Shown in pieces: positions 31,220 to 36,378 of a stretch of 36,378 nucleotides of DNA (within the stretch, counting starts at the first letter, position 1; every line of letters begins with the position of its first letter). The translations under genes were made by a program, and so were the position numbers. Source of the DNA: Chloroflexi bacterium OLB13 (lineage in GTDB: Bacteria; Chloroflexota; Anaerolineae; Aggregatilineales; Phototrophicaceae); contig JZRA01000139.1 of NCBI GenBank assembly GCA_001567485.1, positions 1 to 36,378 of the forward strand, given 5' to 3'. The notes beneath the pieces are model-generated. The model made no database searches and was not told the DNA's origin. It saw only the letters and a list, made by a program, of their open reading frames with translations.

Positions 31220-31985
31220 CGCCGATTTCGAGGACACCCTGTTCGTGCCTGCGGTGACGAGCGCCGATGGCTTCACGGTCATGCGCGTCCCGCGTGAGTG
31301 GGAGGGCGGGGCACTGACCAACATGTCGCCCATGCGGTGGGTCAACAAGGTGCCGGTCGGCGCGGCCGGCGGCCGCCGCGTGAGTGGACAGCGGTCTTAT
31401 CATATGTACTGTGACGATGGCACGTTCACCGCGTGGCTGTATCAGCGGGTGGTGGTGCGGCCGGGGACACCGTTGGCCGCCGGCGCGCAGGTGTTCATCG
31501 AGGGCGTCGAACGCGCGGTCGCACGGGTCGGCATCGACGTGAGCGGCGGCAGTCATCCGTATGCGTCGAGCGTGATCTGGTCGCCGTGGGCCACGGCACT
31601 CAACAAGTGGACGGCCCGCGCCGTGAGCGCCGTCGCCACCGGGGAACGCGCGACGCTCTTCCTGTACGCGACACAGGTCGCGCAGGCCGATCCGAACGGC
31701 GTGTACTGGGACTCGGCCTATATCGACGGCACGGCGGGCGCGGTTCCGAACCACGTCTCGCTTGAAGTCGCGCTGCGTTACAACATGCGCTTCCGGTCTG
31801 GCCCCGGCCCGAACTTCCCTGAGATTGATCGTATTCCGCGCGACACAACCCTCGTCGCGGTGGCCCGTACAGCCGATGCGCTGTGGGTGATGACCGAATA
31901 CGAGCAGCGGACGGGATGGCTGGCGGCCCAGTACTGCCTGTTCGATGGCGACATCATGCGGCTGCCCGTCGCGCCCGGCAGCTGA
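31203..31985 (+). CDS. SH3b-domain protein with carbohydrate-binding-like N-terminus
   Basis: 260 residues. The N-terminal 180 residues begin NLLRNADFED and have a beta-sandwich style common in carbohydrate-binding-like modules. The C-terminal part is a bacterial SH3 domain: LRYNMRFRSGPGPNFPEI, then WVMTEYEQRTGWLAAQY. No signal peptide is seen at this start, so export would need another route, or the protein is intracellular. ATG 31203 lies inside the oxidase gene. A TTG three codons earlier is possible but has no better ribosome site. Function is unknown. Confidence 0.8.
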   Translation: MNLLRNADFEDTLFVPAVTSADGFTVMRVPREWEGGALTNMSPMRWVNKVPVGAAGGRRVSGQRSYHMYCDDGTFTAWLYQRVVVRPGTPLAAGAQVFIEGVERAVARVGIDVSGGSHPYASSVIWSPWATALNKWTARAVSAVATGERATLFLYATQVAQADPNGVYWDSAYIDGTAGAVPNHVSLEVALRYNMRFRSGPGPNFPEIDRIPRDTTLVAVARTADALWVMTEYEQRTGWLAAQYCLFDGDIMRLPVAPGS

Positions 31986-32054
31986 TCCGCGGCAAATTTG
32001 GGATTTCGGTTAGGATGATGTTTACAACCTGCGATCAGCGGTAGAGTAACGGCG

Positions 32055-32921
32055 GTGAGCAATCAAGAACCGCGAGACTCCGTGGCTGTAACCAACGTGA
32101 ACCGCGACGCTTTGGTGCGTGCATTCGTCAACGACCTCTACCAAATCGATGACGGGTTGCCCGCTTGGGCGCGCCGCCATAATCCCATCGTCAAACGCCA
32201 TCTTGGCCTGTATTGGCGAATCATGCCGCCGCAGTACGAGTCGGTGATACGCTGGTTCCTGATCGAGTCCGGCGTCATTCTGCTCACGGTTCCGGTGCCG
32301 TTCTTGTTCACGGTGCTGCTGCCGCTGGTGCTGGCGTCGCTGTCGGTGCTGCCCGGCGCGCTGGTGTACTACGGCCGCATCCTGTATGACCTCGCCGCCG
32401 ACGCCTCGCGGCAAATGGTCTCCGAGGTCGAAAATCACACGCTGCCGCTGCTGCTGGCGACGCCGATCCCCACGCGCAGGATCCTGCTGTCGAAGATCGC
32501 CGGCGCGCTGTGGAAGCAGTCCGAGCCGTTCGGGCTGTTGATGGCGATTGCCAGCATCTCTCAGGTGCCGACGTTGTTTCTGCTTTACGCGAATATGTAC
32601 CCGCCGCAGGACTATGGGGCTGGCGCGCAGTTCATCACAGTCGCCGCGTTCGCCGCATCGCTGATCCGCCTGCCCTGCGAAATGCTCATGACCTCTGCGC
32701 TCGGCGTGTTCGTCGGCGCGGTGACACGCGGCAAAGGCGCGGCCGCGGCGACGACGCTGGCCGGAATGGGGTTCTACTTTCTCTTGATTAACATGGTGCG
32801 CCTCGTCCATGTCGAGCCGATCCCGCGCCTGTTGATCGACGGGCTGCTGCCGATCGCCGCCCCACTCGCGCTGACGTTCATCCTGCTCCTGTTCGCCGAA
32901 CGAGCGCTTCGAGCCGAATAG
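32055..32921 (+). CDS. ABC-2-type transporter permease-like membrane protein
   Basis: 288 residues with about six membrane helices. The stretch VSEVENHTLPLLLATPIP, then ILLSKIAGALWKQ, is the typical cytosolic loop of ABC-2 permeases, where SplL-like sequences precede the second helix pair. No ATPase gene is adjacent, so either it pairs with one elsewhere or it acts differently. The start is GTG 32055 with a weak ribosome site; the following acidic leader lacks other good starts. Substrate is unknown. Confidence 0.75.
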   Translation: MSNQEPRDSVAVTNVNRDALVRAFVNDLYQIDDGLPAWARRHNPIVKRHLGLYWRIMPPQYESVIRWFLIESGVILLTVPVPFLFTVLLPLVLASLSVLPGALVYYGRILYDLAADASRQMVSEVENHTLPLLLATPIPTRRILLSKIAGALWKQSEPFGLLMAIASISQVPTLFLLYANMYPPQDYGAGAQFITVAAFAASLIRLPCEMLMTSALGVFVGAVTRGKGAAAATTLAGMGFYFLLINMVRLVHVEPIPRLLIDGLLPIAAPLALTFILLLFAERALRAE

Positions 32922-32978
32922 TCATCGTAGGGTGTCAGCACGTCGCGCGGCGCACCAGCGCCCCCGGAATTCGTGGTA

Positions 32979-33017
32979 TCCTTACGGCAGAAGACCCACC
33001 GCGATTTGCCGTAAGGA
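32979..33017 (+). promoter_or_regulatory. 11-bp inverted repeat covering the ribosome-binding site
   Basis: TCCTTACGGCA (32979-32989) is a perfect reverse complement of TGCCGTAAGGA (33007-33017), with a 17-nt loop. The right arm includes most of the AAGGAG ribosome site (33013-33018) of the next gene, whose ATG is at 33026. In RNA the hairpin would hide the site. TATCCT at 32977-32982 could be a -10 box; if so, the left arm would not be transcribed and the repeat would be a DNA operator instead. Confidence 0.6.
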
Positions 33018-33025
33018 GATTCATC

Positions 33026-34258
33026 ATGACTCAACGCCCCAAGGCCCGGGTTTTCGCAGTGCTGACGGTGATACTGAGCGCGCTCTTGCTCAGTGTGACA
33101 GGGCCTGCGTTCGCCCAAACCGATACGACCGTTAATCCCAACGTTGTTATTTCCTTCCCCCCACCGGTCTATGTGGTGCGTGGGCAGTTCGAAGTGCGCG
33201 GCACGGTGAACTTGCCCAATCTCGCCAACTACTTCCTTGAGTTCCGTCCGCTTGATCCTGAAACGCTGCTGCCGGCGACCGAGGACGATCCGTTCCTGCC
33301 GGCCAGTTTGCCGACGACCGGCATCGTCATCGACGACGTGCTCGCCGAATGGGATACGACCGTGCTGGAGGACGGGCTGTATCAGCTTCGTTTGACGGCG
33401 AACGTCAGCCGGCAGGGGCCGACGCACTTCGTGGTATCTCCAATCCGCGTCGAGAATTTCCCGCCGCCGTTCGTGGTGATCGATCAGGCGGAGCCGACCG
33501 CCGAGCCGACGTCCAGCGGCAGCGGCCCGATCATCATTCGGCCCGGATCGACCCCGACGCAGGGCGGGATCGTGATTATTCGTCCGACGCTGGCGGCGAC
33601 CCCCACGTCGATCAGCAACGATCCGATTGTGACAGCCAATGTCGACTCCAACGTGCGGTCGGGCGACTCGACGGCCTATCCGGTGATCGGCTCGCTGCCG
33701 GTTGGCTTCCAAGCCGCGATCCTCGGCATCAGCACCACCGGGTCGGGCTGGTATTACATTGAACTCGACAACGGCCGGCGCGGCTTCATCTCACCGACGA
33801 TTGTGACGGTCAGCGGCAACCTCGCCAACGTCCCGCGCATCGACCCGCCGCCGGTTCCTGCCACGCCGACCCCGACCCCACGCCCTGCCACCGGCGACAT
33901 CATCGCCAACGGTATTGGCACCGTGCCCACCGAGCCGCGCTGCGCCGAACCGTTCCAAGTGCAGGTCAACGTGACCAACATCGGCTCGGCGGTGGCGGCG
34001 TCCGGCGGTATCTTGCAGGTCAACGCCGTGCACGTGCCATCCGGTCAGGTCACTGGCTCGACACAAGGCCCGTTCCCGCCGCTTTCACCCGGCCAGAACT
34101 TCGTCGTCGTGGCTCCGCTGACGCTGACGCAGTTCGGCGGCGATGATTACCGGTTGGTGGCGATTGTGGACGTCAACGGCCAAATCACCGAAGAGAACGA
34201 GGGCAACAACACCTTCACGGGCAGCGTGTTCCGCCTGCGGCGCGCGGGTTGCCCGTAA
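33026..34258 (+). CDS. Secreted SH3b and CARDB domain protein
   Basis: 410 residues. A signal peptide (about 1-31, ending AFAQ) is followed by an Ig-like domain (about 45-150), a Thr/Pro linker, an SH3b domain (TANVDSNVRSGDSTAYPVIG, then GRRGFISPTIV) and a C-terminal CARDB-type domain (FQVQVNVTNIGSAVAASGG, then EENEGNNTFTGSV). SH3b domains often bind cell-wall peptide, so it probably sits at the cell surface. No catalytic domain is present. TAAGGAG precedes the ATG and is masked by an inverted repeat. maf follows after 6 nt. Confidence 0.88.
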   Translation: MTQRPKARVFAVLTVILSALLLSVTGPAFAQTDTTVNPNVVISFPPPVYVVRGQFEVRGTVNLPNLANYFLEFRPLDPETLLPATEDDPFLPASLPTTGIVIDDVLAEWDTTVLEDGLYQLRLTANVSRQGPTHFVVSPIRVENFPPPFVVIDQAEPTAEPTSSGSGPIIIRPGSTPTQGGIVIIRPTLAATPTSISNDPIVTANVDSNVRSGDSTAYPVIGSLPVGFQAAILGISTTGSGWYYIELDNGRRGFISPTIVTVSGNLANVPRIDPPPVPATPTPTPRPATGDIIANGIGTVPTEPRCAEPFQVQVNVTNIGSAVAASGGILQVNAVHVPSGQVTGSTQGPFPPLSPGQNFVVVAPLTLTQFGGDDYRLVAIVDVNGQITEENEGNNTFTGSVFRLRRAGCP

Positions 34259-34264
34259 GCGCAC

Positions 34265-34906
34265 ATGCGGCTGATCCTCGCATCGAGTTCCCCCCGGCGG
34301 CGCGATCTGATCGCGTCGCTGGGGATTCCGTTCACGGTCGTTCGGCCGGACATCAACGAAGACATCCGGCCGGACGAGTCCCCCATCGCATACGTCGAAC
34401 GGCTCAGCCGTGAGAAGGCGGCCGCAGTCGCCGCAAGCCTCGGTGAACCGGACGTCGTGCTGGCCGCCGACACGATCGTGCTGGCCGCGGACACGGCCGG
34501 AGCCACCGGTGACGGCGCTCTGCTCGGCAAGCCTGCCGACGCCGCTGAGGCCCGTGCGATGCTCCGCCTTCTGCGCGAACATCCTCACACGGTGCATACC
34601 GCCTTCGCGCTGATGCGGGGTGGCGGTTCTGGCCCGATTTACGCCGAACGTGTCGAGACGCGCGTGACGATGCGCCCGTACTCCGACGCCGAGATCGACG
34701 CCTATATCGCCACCGGCGATCCGTTCGACAAGGCCGGAGGCTACGCGATTCAGCATAACGGGTTCAGCCCGGTTGCGCGCATCGACGGGTGCTATACCAA
34801 CGTCGTCGGGCTGCCGCTGTGCGCGGTCAAGCGCGCGCTGGCGCAGGCCGGATTTGCCGTGGACGCGCCGGCACGCTGTGATTGCGCGGTGTTCACGCTG
34901 TCGTGA
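34265..34906 (+). CDS. maf: Maf family nucleoside triphosphate pyrophosphatase
   Basis: A 213-residue cytoplasmic house-cleaning enzyme that hydrolyses dTTP, UTP or modified pyrimidine nucleotides to monophosphates. Conserved parts are LILASSSPRRRDLIASLGI (3-21), VVLAADTIVLAAD and DPFDKAGGYAIQ. The length is slightly above the usual 190-200 because of a short insertion after the ADT motif (TAGATGDG). Which of dTTP/UTP or m7GTP is the substrate cannot be decided with certainty. Its stop overlaps the next start as GTGA. Confidence 0.95.
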   Translation: MRLILASSSPRRRDLIASLGIPFTVVRPDINEDIRPDESPIAYVERLSREKAAAVAASLGEPDVVLAADTIVLAADTAGATGDGALLGKPADAAEARAMLRLLREHPHTVHTAFALMRGGGSGPIYAERVETRVTMRPYSDAEIDAYIATGDPFDKAGGYAIQHNGFSPVARIDGCYTNVVGLPLCAVKRALAQAGFAVDAPARCDCAVFTLS

Positions 34907-35361
34907 TCTGGCATTGGCGGCGTCCGGGGCTGCTGCTGCGCTGGAACGCCGTGTTGTGCGCCGTGCTCGTCTTGTTGTGGTCAGGCCCGGAAGATACGCG
35001 GATCGGCGGCGCGGCGGCGCTTGGCGTGTGGACGGCAGTCTCCATTGGCACGTATTGGGCGTCCCGGCGCGGCGGGGTAATCGTTCGCGGATGGCGGGCC
35101 GCTGCGCTGTGGATCGTGTTCGGCGCGGCGGTCGGGGCCGGGGCGGCGCTGTGCACTGTGCTGGTGATGCTGTTCAAAGACGTGCGGCATGCCCATCCGT
35201 TCCCGGATTATCCGCCCGGTGTCTTGGCCGCGATGATCGCTCGCGTTCCGCCGTGGGCCGCTGCCGGCGCGCTGTTCGGGCTGTGTGCCGGGCTGATGCG
35301 TGGCGCGCTTGACCCCCGTTCTCCCGACGCGGGGGTGCCGGATGGTCGCGGCGTGATATAA
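34903..35361 (+). CDS. Four-helix membrane protein, unknown function
   Basis: 152 residues with about four membrane helices (near 10-27, 35-51, 65-88 and 110-130) and a polar tail. It begins with GTG overlapping the maf stop codon, so it is translationally coupled to maf. No family is recognised. A frame starting earlier at 34882 would overlap maf further and add a non-hydrophobic leader, so the GTG is preferred. Confidence 0.65.
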   Translation: MIWHWRRPGLLLRWNAVLCAVLVLLWSGPEDTRIGGAAALGVWTAVSIGTYWASRRGGVIVRGWRAAALWIVFGAAVGAGAALCTVLVMLFKDVRHAHPFPDYPPGVLAAMIARVPPWAAAGALFGLCAGLMRGALDPRSPDAGVPDGRGVI

Positions 35362-35362
35362 T
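35354..35362 (+). promoter_or_regulatory. Extended -10 promoter of the glycosyltransferase gene
   Basis: TGA followed by a perfect TATAAT (35357-35362) lies 37 bases before the GTG start. No clear -35 is needed for an extended -10 element. Confidence 0.55.
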
Positions 35363-35398
35363 GCCGGCCAACTTCTTCCTAGCACGGAGCTGCCTGCC

Positions 35399-36139
35399 GT
35401 GACCGATGTCCTTCATGCCCTCAAACGCGCGCCTGATTTCGAAAAGACGCTCAAGCTCACTGTTATCATCCCGTGCTTCAACGAGGTGAACACCGTCGAA
35501 GAGGTGCTCCGGCGTGTGATGGCGGTGGGCCTCGCTGATGAGGTCGTCATCGTTGATGATGGCTCGACCGATGGCACACGCGACGTGCTGGCCGAGATTG
35601 AGGCGAAGGCGCTGCCGGGCGTGCGTGTGCTGTACCATGCGGTCAACAAAGGGAAAGGCGCGGCGCTCGTGACCGGCTTTTCGGAAGCGACCGGCGACGT
35701 GCTGCTCATTCAGGATGCTGACTTTGAATACGACCCGCGCGACTATCCCGCGCTGTTACAACCGATTGAGGAAGGCATCGCCAAAGTCGTCTATGGTTCG
35801 CGGTTTCTCGGCGGGCCGCGCAAGGCGATGAACTTCTGGAACATGGTCGCCAACAAGGCGCTCACGCTGGCGACCAACATCCTCTACAACGCCATCCTGA
35901 GCGACATGGAGACGTGCTACAAGTGCTTTCGCGCCGAGGTCGTGCGCGGGATGCTGATTCGTGCGCGCGGCTTCGAGTTCGAGCCGGAAGTGACGGCGAA
36001 AGTGCTTAAGCAGGGCATCCGCATCTACGAAGTGCCGATCAGCTATAACGGCCGCGAGTGGACGGAAGGCAAGAAGATCAAGTGGCATGACGCGCCCAAG
36101 GCGCTCTGGACTCTCTTCAAGTACCGCTTCGTCAACTAA
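35399..36139 (+). CDS. Family 2 glycosyltransferase, dolichol-phosphate mannosyltransferase-like
   Basis: A 246-residue GT-A fold enzyme transferring a sugar from a nucleotide donor, probably to a polyprenyl phosphate. The core shows VIIPCFNEVNTVEEVLRR, VDDGSTDGTRDVL, NKGKGAALVTGF and the metal-binding QDADFEYDP (DxD). MNFWNMVANKALTLATNILY and YNGREWTEGKKIKWHDA resemble DPM1-type synthases. No C-terminal membrane helices are present. GTG 35399 has GGAG about 10 nt upstream. It stands alone before the insertion sequence. Confidence 0.93.
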   Translation: MTDVLHALKRAPDFEKTLKLTVIIPCFNEVNTVEEVLRRVMAVGLADEVVIVDDGSTDGTRDVLAEIEAKALPGVRVLYHAVNKGKGAALVTGFSEATGDVLLIQDADFEYDPRDYPALLQPIEEGIAKVVYGSRFLGGPRKAMNFWNMVANKALTLATNILYNAILSDMETCYKCFRAEVVRGMLIRARGFEFEPEVTAKVLKQGIRIYEVPISYNGREWTEGKKIKWHDAPKALWTLFKYRFVN

Positions 36140-36305
36140 GCACGAAGTTGAAAGTGATGAGTGATGAGTGGTGAGAAAATGCCGCGCCGTATAGCTCGAC
36201 TAACCGGTGCAGGATGGGAGACCGAATCTCTCGACTTACGAACACCGGCTTAGTGGTGCATTCGGTAAATGGAGGTAGAATCGGAGCAAAAAAGGAGGAT
36301 GGTCG
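36140..36305. other. Intergenic region before the transposase
   Basis: It opens with short imperfect repeats (GTGATGAG, repeated, at about 36155-36175). TAGAAT at 36276-36281 may be a -10 box, and AAGGAGG at 36293-36299 is the ribosome site of the transposase. The left end of the insertion sequence should lie here, but no terminal repeat can be fixed without the right end. Confidence 0.4.
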
Positions 36306-36378
36306 ATGCCTCGCCGACTACAGGTGCGCGAATGGAGTGAGAACGAGCGTGAAATCATCCAGCAGATCGCCCGCTCTC
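36306..36378 (+). CDS. IS630-like transposase, N-terminal fragment at window edge
   Basis: Only 24 residues are visible (MPRRLQVREWSENEREIIQQ, then IARS), cut by the end of the window. The pattern, an N-terminal helix with EWSENEREIIQQIARS, matches the start of the helix-turn-helix domain of IS630-family transposases. A strong AAGGAGG precedes the ATG. The catalytic DDE part is outside the window, so the family call is tentative. Confidence 0.55.
   Translation, partial: MPRRLQVREWSENEREIIQQIARS

Noticed and set aside
34882..34902. Earlier start for the four-helix membrane protein
   Set aside because: It would lengthen the overlap with maf and add polar residues. The GTG overlapping the maf stop is the usual coupled arrangement.

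Overview
This window is a high-GC bacterial chromosome segment. Gene content and style suggest a member of the Chloroflexota, probably the Anaerolineae lineage: an M32 carboxypeptidase, secreted proteins with SH3b, CARDB and Ig-like modules, threonine/proline-rich tails, and short tightly packed operons on both strands. This placement is an inference, because no rRNA or marker tree is available here.

Layout. 1-4666: sugar metabolism, with the broken 3' end of a GH13 glucosidase gene, a PfkB-type fructokinase and a secreted GH13 amylase/glucosidase; a zinc-ribbon protein sits between them. 4848-9286: M32 carboxypeptidase, a nitrilase-family amidase and a secreted HExxH peptidase. 9341-11999: a prokaryotic Argonaute (pAgo) with a small membrane protein 17 nt downstream, plus another small membrane protein divergent from it. 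11996-18050: an ABC exporter (permease fused to a SpoIIM-like domain), Lgt, a CDP-alcohol phosphatidyltransferase, tRNA-Pro(CGG), a lipoprotein and a PlsC-like acyltransferase, all concerned with the envelope or lipids. 18270-23703: YbaB and RecR converge on an AddB-like helicase-nuclease, which follows a NERD-domain membrane protein and a response regulator.

24000-27007 is the most notable region. It is a compact operon encoding a ubiquitin-like protein ending in Gly, an E2-like protein, and a JAB (JAMM) peptidase fused to an E1/ThiF adenylating enzyme. A membrane-anchored protein whose frame is probably broken follows. The operon has a good sigma-70-like promoter and translationally coupled junctions. 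It is a bacterial ubiquitin-conjugation system related to the Bil/Bub-type and Aravind-described Ubl operons.

27102-36378: NusB (frameshifted), a membrane-anchored DsbA-like thioredoxin, a FlgD-Ig-like surface protein, a sarcosine oxidase-like flavoenzyme, two SH3b proteins, an ABC-2-type membrane protein, Maf, a four-helix membrane protein, a family 2 glycosyltransferase, and the start of an IS630-like transposase at the right edge.

Sequence quality: at least five loci (1-262, 16290-16296, about 23429, 26377-26382, about 27523) carry frameshifts. Several lie at homopolymers and one is in nusB, normally a single-copy core gene. Consensus indel errors are therefore the simplest explanation for most of them.
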